A stretch of DNA of 64,000 nt, from NCBI GenBank assembly GCA_958295515.1, contig CATQGW010000001.1, forward strand, positions 1,070,658 through 1,134,657. Reading direction: 5' to 3'. The notes under the pieces were generated by a model. It saw nothing but the letters and a program-made list of their open reading frames with translations. It was not told the DNA's origin and ran no database searches. The position numbers were made by a program, and so were the translations under genes. Shown here in pieces: positions 1-7,636 of this stretch; position 1 is the first letter of the stretch, and every line of letters begins with the position of its first letter. The DNA comes from an uncultured Dehalococcoidia bacterium (GTDB taxonomy: Bacteria; Chloroflexota; Dehalococcoidia; Bin125).

Positions 1-1833
1 TCTGGTGGAGTGTTCCTCATCCTGCGTGACCTGGAAAGAGGGGCACATGCCGCCGTCGAACTTGCGGCACGCGCCCTGCCCGTTGCAAAGTTCGGCGGCG
101 CGGGCGAAGCCGCCTTCGGCGCTGAAATCCAGACCTTCGACGGGCGTGAGATTGATCGTGGCGGGCGAGAGTCGGAGGTTGTCGGCGAAGTCCGGGGTAT
201 CGATGATCTTGCCGGGATTGAACAGGCCGTCGGGGTCGAAGATGCGCTTGGTTTCGCGGAAGGCCTCGGTGATCTGCGCGCCGAACATCTTCTCGATGAA
301 CGCGCCGCGCACAATGCCGTCGCCGTGCTCGCCGCTGAGGCTGCCGCCGAACGCGATCACCAGCTCGGCGATCTCTTCCGCCAGCTGCTCAGTTTGGCGC
401 AGGCCGTCGGCGTCCTTGACGTTGACGATCGGGCGAATGTGGAGGCAGCCGGCGGCGGCGTGCCCGTAGTAACCGGCGCGCAGGCCGCGCGCGCGGATCG
501 CGGCGTCGAAGCGCGCGACGAACTCCGGCAGGCGCTCGGGCGGCACTGCGGTGTCCTCGACGAAGGCGACCGGCTTGGCGTCGCCGTGCATCGACATCAG
601 CAGCCCCAGCCCGGCCTGGCGCATCTGCCACATCCGCGACTGCGCGGCGGGATCGGTCTCGACGACGGTTGCGTAGCCCATCCCGCGCGATTCGAGCTCG
701 GCGGTGATCGCGTTCAGCTGCCCGCGCAGCTCGGCGTCGCTCTCGGCGAAGCACTCGATCAGCAGGATCGCGCCCGGCTCGCCGACCACGAAATCGGCCA
801 GCGGCGCGTAGCCGACGCTGCTGCGGCAGCGCTCCACAATCACCTCGTCGACCAGCTCGATCGCGGCGGGCGCGTGCGCGTTGGCGGCGACAGTCGCCTC
901 CGCGGCCTCAACGAGCGTGTGGAAATGCACGGCGGCGATCCCGCGCCGCCCGGGCAGCGGCGCGAGCTGCACCGTCGCGGCGGTCACCACCGCCAGCGTG
1001 CCCTCGGAGCCGACGACCAGCTCGGAGAGGTTGACCGCGTCCGGATCGAGCAGCGCGTCGAGGTTGTAGCCGGAGACGCGGCGGGGGATGTCGGGGAAGC
1101 GGCTGTCGATCTCCTCGCGCTCGCGCTCCGCCAGCTCGCGCAGCGCGCGGTAGAGCAGTCCTTCGCGGTCGCCGCGATCCAGCAGCGCCGCCAGGTCGCG
1201 CCCCTCGCGGCGGCGGAATTCCAGCTCCGCGCCGTCGGAGAGCAGCACATCGACCGACTCGACGACATCGACGGTTTTGCCGTACAGCCCGGAGTGAGTG
1301 CCGCAGGAGTTGTTGCCGATGCCGCCGCCGATCGTGGCGCGGTTGGCAGTGGAGGGGTCGATCGGGTAGTGCAGGCCGAACTCGCGGGCGGCGGCGTTGA
1401 GCTGGGCCAGCACGACGCCGGGCTGCACGCGCGCGAGTCGGCGATCCGGATCAATCGACTCGATGGCGTTCAGATGGCGGGTGAAATCGAGCACAACGGC
1501 GTGATTGACGCCCTGCCCGGCCAGGCTGGTGCCGCCGCCGCGCGGCAGCACCGGCGCGCCGTGCGCCCGCGCCACGGCGACGGCCGCCGCCGCGTCATCC
1601 GCGCTGCGCGGGAAGACCACCGCGACCGGCTCCATCTCGTAGAGCGAAGCATCGGTGGCGTAGAGCAGGCGCGAGGGGCGGTCGATCAGGATGTCCGCGT
1701 GCTCGCCCAATGCGTCGTTGAGATCGTCGGCCAGTCGGCGCAGCGCATCGCCGCCGCGCAACAGCTCGCGCGCGCGCTCCACGCTGGCGTGGCGCGAGCG
1801 GCCGCTTCCCTCAACGACGGTGCGGATCGTCAT
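1..1833 (-). CDS. FAD-linked oxidase fused to Fe-S domain (partial, runs off left edge)
   Basis: Reading leftward from ATG at 1833, the frame stays open for all 611 codons to base 1, so the 3' part lies outside the window. Residues about 45-190 form a PCMH-type FAD-binding fold, with a glycine-rich loop RGGGTSLAG near residue 98 and GGGIGNNSCG near 165. The GlcD-type FAD-oxidase C domain follows. The visible end (ELCNGQGACR, then MCPSFQVT) is the start of the cysteine-rich ferredoxin region seen in GlcD-GlpC fusions. Family members oxidise D-lactate, glycolate or other 2-hydroxy acids at the membrane and pass electrons to quinones; the substrate here cannot be told. The start ATG overlaps the stop of the upstream thiE-like gene (ATGA), so it is translationally coupled to the thi operon, although no thiamin role is known for the family. 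Confidence 0.85.
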   Translation of the reverse strand, partial: MTIRTVVEGSGRSRHASVERARELLRGGDALRRLADDLNDALGEHADILIDRPSRLLYATDASLYEMEPVAVVFPRSADDAAAAVAVARAHGAPVLPRGGGTSLAGQGVNHAVVLDFTRHLNAIESIDPDRRLARVQPGVVLAQLNAAAREFGLHYPIDPSTANRATIGGGIGNNSCGTHSGLYGKTVDVVESVDVLLSDGAELEFRRREGRDLAALLDRGDREGLLYRALRELAEREREEIDSRFPDIPRRVSGYNLDALLDPDAVNLSELVVGSEGTLAVVTAATVQLAPLPGRRGIAAVHFHTLVEAAEATVAANAHAPAAIELVDEVIVERCRSSVGYAPLADFVVGEPGAILLIECFAESDAELRGQLNAITAELESRGMGYATVVETDPAAQSRMWQMRQAGLGLLMSMHGDAKPVAFVEDTAVPPERLPEFVARFDAAIRARGLRAGYYGHAAAGCLHIRPIVNVKDADGLRQTEQLAEEIAELVIAFGGSLSGEHGDGIVRGAFIEKMFGAQITEAFRETKRIFDPDGLFNPGKIIDTPDFADNLRLSPATINLTPVEGLDFSAEGGFARAAELCNGQGACRKFDGGMCPSFQVTQDEEHSTR

Positions 1834-2453
1834 CTGCACAGGCTATCCCCGATCGCCGCGGCGATTTCGCGGGCGGCGGCGGGCGGATTGTCGGCGCTGA
1901 GAATTGCCGAGCGGACCGCGACGCCGTGCGCGCCGGCGGCGACGGCTTTGGCTGCGTTCGCAGCAGCAATCCCGCCGATGGCGTAGGCGGGGATCGGCGA
2001 CAGTTGGTCGGTCAGCGAGCGCAGATGCGTCAGGCCGTCCCCCACGTGGCCGGGCTTGGACGTCGTGGGGAAGATCGTGCCGACAATCGCGTAGTCGACG
2101 CCGGCGTCGATCGCCGTCTGCGCCTCGCTCCGGTCGTGTACGGAGCGCCCCAGCAGCGCGGGGCGACGGCTCGCCGACGCGGAGGCCGCGGGCAGGTGGA
2201 GGCCGAGCTCGAGCTCGCGCGCGATCTGCGGGCGATCGTTGACGACGATCAGCGCAGCTCCCGGCAAGGCGTCGCGGAGTTGGGCGGCGAGCGCGCGGAG
2301 CTCGGCGTCGGGCATCTCTTTCTCGCGCAGCTGGACGAGCAGCTCGCCGTCCAGCGCTTCGGCAACCGCGCGGACCATCTCCACCAGCGGGCGGCCACGC
2401 GCGGCGGCGCGGTCGCAGACCAGCAGCAGGCGGGGGAGCGAGCGCGCGGTCAT
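1830..2453 (-). CDS. ThiE/TenI-like protein (second paralogue)
   Basis: A 207-residue TIM-barrel protein of the thiamin phosphate synthase/TenI family. Recognisable motifs are VQLREKEM near residue 40 (ThiE usually has QxRxK), VNDRPQ, GRSVHD near 103, VGTIFPTTSKPG near 125 and YAIGGI near 157. The acidic residue of the usual HLGxxD motif is missing: the sequence reads LHLPAASAS. That makes a TenI-like role (the B. subtilis TenI aromatises the thiazole tautomer) or a degenerate ThiE more likely than a second full synthase. A proper ThiE is encoded at 11849-12484. ATGA-type overlaps join it to the permease upstream and the FAD oxidase downstream. Confidence 0.8.
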   Translation of the reverse strand: MTARSLPRLLLVCDRAAARGRPLVEMVRAVAEALDGELLVQLREKEMPDAELRALAAQLRDALPGAALIVVNDRPQIARELELGLHLPAASASASRRPALLGRSVHDRSEAQTAIDAGVDYAIVGTIFPTTSKPGHVGDGLTHLRSLTDQLSPIPAYAIGGIAAANAAKAVAAGAHGVAVRSAILSADNPPAAAREIAAAIGDSLCR

Positions 2454-3226
2454 GGTTCGCGCCGATCAAAGCGCCAGGGGGTGAGCAGCCGCTCGGTCAG
2501 CACGACGGCGAGGAAGAGCGCGTAGGAGAGCGCGGTGACGACGAAGATGCCGCCGAAGACGAGGTCGGTGCGGAACGACTGGCGCTGCTGCTCCATGAAG
2601 ATGCCGAGCCCATCGACCGCGCCGGCGAGCTCGCCGAAGATCGCGCCGAGCACCGCGTAGATCGCGCCCACGCGCAGGCCGGTGAAGAGATCGGGCAGTG
2701 CGGCGGGAATCTTGACGTAGCGGTAGAGCTGCCAGCGCGACGCGCCGAAGGTGCGCATCAGGTCCGTCGCCGAACGCTCGGTGGCGGCAAGACCGGCAGC
2801 GAAACCGAGCACCACGGGGACGAAGGTGAAGAGTCCGATCACGATGATCTTGGGCACGATGCCGAAGCCGAACCAGACCACCATCAGCGGCGCGATCACC
2901 GGAATCGGCACCGTCTGGGAAGCGACGATCAGCGGGTAGACGGCGCGGCGCAGCGGCGTCGAGAGGTCAATCAGCAGCCCAAGCAGCAGCGCGCCGCAGA
3001 TGCTGATCGCGAAGCCGCCCGCAACCTCGCTCATCGTGACGCCGACGTGCCCCACGATGACATCGGCGGATTCGATGCTCTCGCGCACGATCCGAATCGG
3101 ACCCGGCAGCACCTGCGGGCGGATGTCCGAAATCCAGACGTAGGACTGCCAGCCGATCAGGACGACGAGGCAGAGCAGGATCGGCGCGGCGACGCCGCTG
3201 AGCAGGTCGGCGCGGCGCAGCTTCAC
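2450..3226 (-). CDS. thiX: ABC transporter permease, thiamin-precursor type (ThiX-like)
   Basis: A 258-residue integral membrane protein with about six hydrophobic segments. It resembles SsuC/TauC/ThiX permeases (BPD_transp_1); the EAA-type cytoplasmic loop lies near residues 145-175 (ATDLMRTFGASRWQLYRYV). It follows thiZ with an ATGA overlap and sits in a thiamin operon with a THI5-like binding protein, so import of a formylaminopyrimidine-type precursor is the best inference. Homologous permeases also serve sulfonates and riboflavin, so substrate assignment rests on context. Confidence 0.8.
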   Translation of the reverse strand: MKLRRADLLSGVAAPILLCLVVLIGWQSYVWISDIRPQVLPGPIRIVRESIESADVIVGHVGVTMSEVAGGFAISICGALLLGLLIDLSTPLRRAVYPLIVASQTVPIPVIAPLMVVWFGFGIVPKIIVIGLFTFVPVVLGFAAGLAATERSATDLMRTFGASRWQLYRYVKIPAALPDLFTGLRVGAIYAVLGAIFGELAGAVDGLGIFMEQQRQSFRTDLVFGGIFVVTALSYALFLAVVLTERLLTPWRFDRREP

Positions 3227-3996
3227 GGGGCGAGCGCCGTCTGCTCGGTCTGGCGGCGCAGCTCGTCGATCAGCCGGTGGGCGTGCTCGGAGGTGGTGGC
3301 CGCTTCGGAGCGGGGGCGCGGCAGGTCAACATCGATCACACTGGTGATTCGCCCCGGCCGCGGCGACATCAGGTAGACGCGGTCGGCGAGCGTGACCGCT
3401 TCCTGCGGATCGTGCGTGACCAGCAGCGCGGAGCCGCGGGACTGCGCCCACATCTCGGCCAGCATCTCCGACAACCACGTTTGCAGCTGCGCGCGGGTGA
3501 TCGCATCGAGCGCGCCGAACGGCTCATCGAGCAGCAGGAATGGGCGGTCGAGCAGCACGGTGCGCAGAAAGGCGGCGCGCTGGCGCATCCCGCCGGAAAG
3601 TTCACGCGGGCGGCGGTCCTCAAACCCGGCCAGCCCGAACGTCTCAAACTGCGCAAGCGCCCGCTCCCGCGCCGCCGCGCGCGGCAGCCCCTGCACCTCC
3701 AGGCCGAGCGACACGTTGTCGAGCACGCTGCGCCAGGGAAAGAGCAGGTCTTCCTGCGGCATGTAGCCGAACCGCGCCAGCCGCTGCTCGGCATCGAGCG
3801 CTTGCCCGTCCACCAGGATCTCCCCGTCGTCGGGCGTATCGAGGCCGGCGATCAGGTTGAGCAGGGTGCTCTTACCGCAGCCGGAGGGACCGACCAGCGC
3901 AACGAATTCGCCGTCGCCGACAGCGAGGGAGACATCGTCGAGCGCATGGGTGTTGCCGCTGTCGTAGGTTTTGGCGACATCGCGGAGCGCGAGCAC
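3223..3996 (-). CDS. thiZ: ABC transporter ATP-binding protein (ThiZ-like)
   Basis: A 257-residue ABC ATPase. Walker A GPSGCGKST is at residues 36-44, the Q-loop MPQED near 79-83, the signature LSGGMRQR at 133-140 and Walker B LLLDEP at 154-159, with the H-loop in VTHDPQEA. The start is GTG at 3996. It is the energising subunit for the ThiX permease just downstream (ATGA overlap) and the ThiY binding protein upstream. It is separated from thiY by the HEPN gene at 4096-5460, an unusual break in a compact transporter operon. Confidence 0.85.
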   Translation of the reverse strand: MLALRDVAKTYDSGNTHALDDVSLAVGDGEFVALVGPSGCGKSTLLNLIAGLDTPDDGEILVDGQALDAEQRLARFGYMPQEDLLFPWRSVLDNVSLGLEVQGLPRAAARERALAQFETFGLAGFEDRRPRELSGGMRQRAAFLRTVLLDRPFLLLDEPFGALDAITRAQLQTWLSEMLAEMWAQSRGSALLVTHDPQEAVTLADRVYLMSPRPGRITSVIDVDLPRPRSEAATTSEHAHRLIDELRRQTEQTALAP

Positions 3997-4095
3997 ACTA
4001 CGGTCCGTCTTCTCGTTGTGCTCGCAGACATGTAACGTCGCCGTGCCCGACGCCTGTACAATACCTCGCCGCGCTCAACATCACGTGTCGTCCTC

Positions 4096-5460
4096 TCACT
4101 TGTTATCTTGCCGGTGCTTCGGGTGAAATTGCAATCGCCTTCTTAGCTCCCACACGAGCTCCCCATCGCGGGACAAGAGCTGCCGATAGTCCATTGAGCT
4201 TGGGATGCATGAAGCGATCATGTAGATGTCGAGCATTGCCCCCAAGTTTTCGCAGATCATCGCCAGTTCGTCGTAATCGACGTCAGGCTTAGGTCGGCCG
4301 CGATCTCTGTCGTAGTGCACGAACCAGTTTCTGTAGCTGGTGACTATCTTTCCGAACTCAGCGGTATCCACCTCGCTCGCGCACTCAGCCGAGAAGTCTT
4401 CAACGAGCGACTGGATCAGTGATCGGAACGGAACATGTCCGTCTTGTTTTTTGCCGAGGGTGATCTCGACTGATCTGGCCAGCGCTAGGAAATGATCGGC
4501 GATCGTAAGCTTTCCGTATCGGGACCGCATCGCATTGTGGACAGCATTCTGATTGAACTCGCAGAAGGTGAGCCAAGCCGCTAACTGTTCATCAAAGACG
4601 GCAGCAACGTCGTCGTAAACGAACGGCATTTGAGGCGGTATGACGAGACGACCTGCCGGTTCTTCACTGTAGTATCGTCGAAACGGAACGCTAACCCGCG
4701 GTTCTCTTCCAGCTTCGTTAGTACTCTGCTCTTCTTCATCGTTCCAAGCGATGATTTCTTCAACTGCAACAGGCACACCCGTCGCCACGGCAAAGAATGC
4801 CTGAAGTGCGACTGTGAGCTCGTGAATGTCCTCCAAGCTCCAACGATTGCCTGTCGTTGACAGGGAGACGGAGCAAGTTTGCTCCAAGTCCAGTTTCGGT
4901 TCCCAAGGCGCCGGTGGTGCGAGACCTTTGACACCGAACCATACACGACCAGACAGCGTTGGCGTCAGTTGCAGAGAGATAGGCGCTGTTTGCTGGTACT
5001 CGATGGTCATCTTTAGAAGTCCATCGTAAGAGTAGTCGGGCGAAACGATGCCTGACCGCCCGAACCACTCGTGAGCCATCTCGATAGCGAACGCGACGTG
5101 ATCGAATCGGATAGGCTCGTCGTCATGGTAGAAGCGTCCGAACACGACTTGATCCGACCAGAAGCGACGACTGTCGGTGCCGGATCGCCTCCCTCGACGA
5201 GTGCGACCGCCAGAAATTACTCGAGCTCGATCGAGCGTGACGATCCTGTTGTCGCTGGTAACTCCTGTCAAGCGGAATGATGGGAGCTTACCAAGCGACG
5301 GATCAAGCAACGAACCTGATCGATCCGTAAAGGCCGAGAACACCTCCACTGTGGCTGCGCCGTGACCATCGAAGACCACGGTCCCCGGCAACCAGTTCTC
5401 AGCTTCGCGGTCACTCGCGAGCCAAAATTGACCTACGCTTTCGGTCTCAGCGTTTGGCAT
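4096..5460 (-). CDS. ApeA-like HEPN protein (probable anti-phage RNase), inserted between thiY and thiZ
   Basis: A 454-residue protein with no thiamin-related motif. The N-terminal half (about residues 8-250; GQFWLASDREAENWLPGTVV then beta-rich sequence) resembles the ApeA N-terminal domain. The C-terminal helical part (about 290-440) carries RNWFVH at residues 377-382, an R-x4-H motif that is the catalytic signature of HEPN ribonucleases. ApeA proteins are known abortive-infection-type defence nucleases. Base composition is visibly less GC-rich than the flanking thi genes, and gaps of 90 and 99 bp separate it from them, which suggests acquisition by transfer. It is co-oriented, so it may be transcribed from the TPP-riboswitch operon. 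The family call is by motif and architecture only. Confidence 0.7.
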   Translation of the reverse strand: MPNAETESVGQFWLASDREAENWLPGTVVFDGHGAATVEVFSAFTDRSGSLLDPSLGKLPSFRLTGVTSDNRIVTLDRARVISGGRTRRGRRSGTDSRRFWSDQVVFGRFYHDDEPIRFDHVAFAIEMAHEWFGRSGIVSPDYSYDGLLKMTIEYQQTAPISLQLTPTLSGRVWFGVKGLAPPAPWEPKLDLEQTCSVSLSTTGNRWSLEDIHELTVALQAFFAVATGVPVAVEEIIAWNDEEEQSTNEAGREPRVSVPFRRYYSEEPAGRLVIPPQMPFVYDDVAAVFDEQLAAWLTFCEFNQNAVHNAMRSRYGKLTIADHFLALARSVEITLGKKQDGHVPFRSLIQSLVEDFSAECASEVDTAEFGKIVTSYRNWFVHYDRDRGRPKPDVDYDELAMICENLGAMLDIYMIASCIPSSMDYRQLLSRDGELVWELRRRLQFHPKHRQDNK

Positions 5461-5550
5461 TAGCCGACCATTTCTCCGTCTGTGCTAGCCATCCTGGCGG
5501 TTCGCCAGGCGCTCTTAAGTGTACACGACAACATCCGACCGGGGGCATCG

Positions 5551-6567
5551 TCAGCGCTCGCGGGCGGCGGTGAGGACGGTGGTGTTGAAGTGCGCGGCGT
5601 AATCGGGCGGGGACGACAGCGGGTCGCCGTTTTCGTCGAGCAGCAGGCCGTTCGCGTAGAGCCAGCCGGGGTAGTCGCTCCACTGCTTGAGGGTTTGGCC
5701 GCCCCAGCGGCCGTCGGCGGCGAGGTAATACTCGTCCGCCAGCAGGCGGGCGGAGCGGAAGACGAGTTCGGAGTTGGAGAGCACATCCGGGCCGGCTGCG
5801 GCGAGCAGGATTTCGGCGGCTTCGTTGGGGTCGGCGGCGGCGAACTCATAGCCGCGCAGAGTGGCGCGCAGGAAGCGCTCCAGCACATCGCGTTTGGCCT
5901 CGATGGTCTCGTTCGAGGTGACCATCAACACTGCGGGGCGGTCGGGCACGCCGACTTCGCTGAGCCGCCAGGTGCGCACATCGAGGCCTTCGAGCTCCCA
6001 GTTGATGCCTTCCCAGGTAGCGAAGAATTCGACGGCCTGCACGCGCCCGACCGCGAGCGCCTCGTAGGCGCCGGTGTTGAGCACCACCCCCTCGATCTCG
6101 CCCTCGCCGCCGTCGGACTGGATGATCGTGCGCCACTGCGGTTGCTCGTAGGGGAGGCCCCAGCCGGCGTAGCGCTGGCCGTCGAGGTCGCGCAGACGCT
6201 GAATCGGGCCGTCTGCGAGCACCGCAATCTCGGTCGGACTGGTTTGCAGCACGGCGGCGATGCTGACCACATCGAGGCCGCCGGCGCGAGAGAAGGGCAC
6301 GGTGGTGGCGAATGAGAAGGCGACATCGGCGATGCCCTCGGAGACCGCAAGGTCGCCGCTGGTCCCGCTGAACGGCAGGATCGCGACCTCGATCCCCTCG
6401 TCTTCGTACCAGCCCTCGGCCTGCGCGATGTAGACGCCGGTGTGGTTGGTGTTGGGCGTCCAGTCCAGCTGGACGCGCACCACTTCCGCCGGATCGTCGC
6501 CGCCGCAAGCGGCAAGCAGCGCGGCGACGGCCGCGAGAGCGGCGAGGATGAGGGTGAGACGGTTCAT
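5551..6567 (-). CDS. thiY: ABC substrate-binding lipoprotein, THI5/NMT1-like (ThiY)
   Basis: A 338-residue exported lipoprotein: the signal peptide ends at lipobox LLAAC with Cys21. The mature part begins VQLDWTPNTNHTGVYIAQAEGW, the hallmark of NMT1/THI5-like proteins such as ThiY, which bind N-formyl-4-amino-5-aminomethyl-2-methylpyrimidine for salvage into thiamin (family knowledge). It works with the permease and ATPase encoded at 2450-3996. TenA, encoded upstream, would hydrolyse the deformylated pyrimidine; no YlmB-like deformylase is visible here. Both flanks of this gene hold accessory genes, so it is an island of thi sequence between two insertions. Confidence 0.85.
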   Translation of the reverse strand: MNRLTLILAALAAVAALLAACGGDDPAEVVRVQLDWTPNTNHTGVYIAQAEGWYEDEGIEVAILPFSGTSGDLAVSEGIADVAFSFATTVPFSRAGGLDVVSIAAVLQTSPTEIAVLADGPIQRLRDLDGQRYAGWGLPYEQPQWRTIIQSDGGEGEIEGVVLNTGAYEALAVGRVQAVEFFATWEGINWELEGLDVRTWRLSEVGVPDRPAVLMVTSNETIEAKRDVLERFLRATLRGYEFAAADPNEAAEILLAAAGPDVLSNSELVFRSARLLADEYYLAADGRWGGQTLKQWSDYPGWLYANGLLLDENGDPLSSPPDYAAHFNTTVLTAARER

Positions 6568-6601
6568 GGTTGGGGTTCTCCGTTCTGTGTTAGGGGTGTC
6601 G

Positions 6602-6706
6602 CTAGCTGGCCATCCTGCCGAGCTTGGCGTTGTGCCTGCGTAGTCCCGTCAACGTGAGCGTGTTCGACTTGATCCGATTGCAGGGTGGGCAGAGCAGGCA
6701 GCAGTT
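6602..6706 (-). pseudogene. Decayed HNH-nuclease C-terminal remnant
   Basis: On the minus strand this reads CCLLCPPCNRIKSNTLTL followed by TGL, a short basic stretch, GRMAS and a stop at 6604-6602. It closely matches the last 34 or so residues of the methyltransferase-HNH gene (CLLCPPCNRIKSNTLTL, then SGL ... GRMVSDD) near 7630-7745. At the DNA level 6658-6682 is identical to 7691-7715, and about 46 of 50 bases match across 6658-6707. No start codon or upstream HNH core remains; a TGA lies nine codons before the match. Confidence 0.75.
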
Positions 6707-6757
6707 CGCCGGGCGGCGCGTTCGACTCGGTCATCGGACGGTCCTTTCAGGGGTGGA

Positions 6758-7636
6758 TCAGAACCAGCTCACGTTCACGTTCGTGAGCTCTTCGGCAACG
6801 GCGAGGCCGATGGTGGATGCAGAGAAGAGAAGCGCACCAGCGACCTTGCGCTGTACGCTCAGCACACGGTTTTTGGCATCGGCAATGGCTTGGGCATGCT
6901 CGAACGGGAGAGCATTGTCGGTTGTGAACTCACCTGTGAATGCCGCCACGTCTTCGCCTGGGTCGTACTGGGCGCTGCGGGCGGGCAGGTCCCATTTGTC
7001 GGTGAGCTTTCGACGCGCCAGCATTCTGCCACGCCTGAATTTAACCACGAGATAGCTGTCGCCATCGCGTTGTTCGCCGCCTAGCTTGCGGTTCTGGTAT
7101 GTCGCAGCCACAGGCGCGCCCCAGACAGAGTAGGTTGTAGAGACCAAATCTCCCCCTAGGGTCCACAGAGAGGAAGCTCCAGAGGCGACAGTCCGACCGG
7201 CGGAAATGGCAGAACGACATGCTTTCCGAAGGCCACGCTTTGTTCCGAGAGACCTGACCCTGCGGACCAGACGGCAGCATCGAGCCTCGCTTTGGGGCTC
7301 GAATTTCAATTCGCGGCAGATTATGTGTGCCTGCTGTCCGTCTGGCCATGTGACGGACATGGGTACGCGCAGAATGGAATCGTGGCTCCAGTCTGTGGGT
7401 GTGGCAGGCCTCCACCACTGATCCTCAAGGAACTTGAAGTCTTCCCGGTTGCCAAACTTGATCTCGGAGCCTGCGTGCATGCCATCTTCGATAACGCCCA
7501 GAACTTCCTGGGAGCCGTCGTAGCGCGTGGGTTGACCAACCCATGCGTTTATTCCACGGTGGTACGCTGCTGCGGGATCGATGACCTGTTGCGTGAATAG
7601 CGGGAACACCCTCAGTGTGCTTTTCTCGTCAGTCAT
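6758..7636 (-). CDS. Hypothetical protein coupled to the DNA methyltransferase-HNH gene
   Basis: A 292-residue protein I do not recognise. The N-terminal 120 residues are rich in W and charged residues (QQVIDPAAAYHRGINAWVGQ near 16-35; EDQWWRPATPTDW near 70-83). A basic, cysteine-containing middle follows (about 110-150). Near the C-terminus there is one hydrophobic stretch (VAGALLFSASTIGLAVAEEL, about 264-283) that could be a membrane or core helix. Its ATG at 7636 lies inside the end of the methyltransferase gene (8-bp overlap), so the two are translationally coupled and probably act together. Composition is less GC-rich than in neighbouring thi genes. A restriction or modification accessory role is inference from position only. 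Confidence 0.65.
   Translation of the reverse strand: MTDEKSTLRVFPLFTQQVIDPAAAYHRGINAWVGQPTRYDGSQEVLGVIEDGMHAGSEIKFGNREDFKFLEDQWWRPATPTDWSHDSILRVPMSVTWPDGQQAHIICRELKFEPQSEARCCRLVRRVRSLGTKRGLRKACRSAISAGRTVASGASSLWTLGGDLVSTTYSVWGAPVAATYQNRKLGGEQRDGDSYLVVKFRRGRMLARRKLTDKWDLPARSAQYDPGEDVAAFTGEFTTDNALPFEHAQAIADAKNRVLSVQRKVAGALLFSASTIGLAVAEELTNVNVSWF

Noticed and set aside
10-1986. A 658-codon plus-strand frame at the left edge
   Set aside because: It mirrors the FAD-oxidase gene on the minus strand, which has clear family motifs and an ATGA overlap with its neighbour; the plus-strand product is Arg/Ala/Gln-rich without domains.
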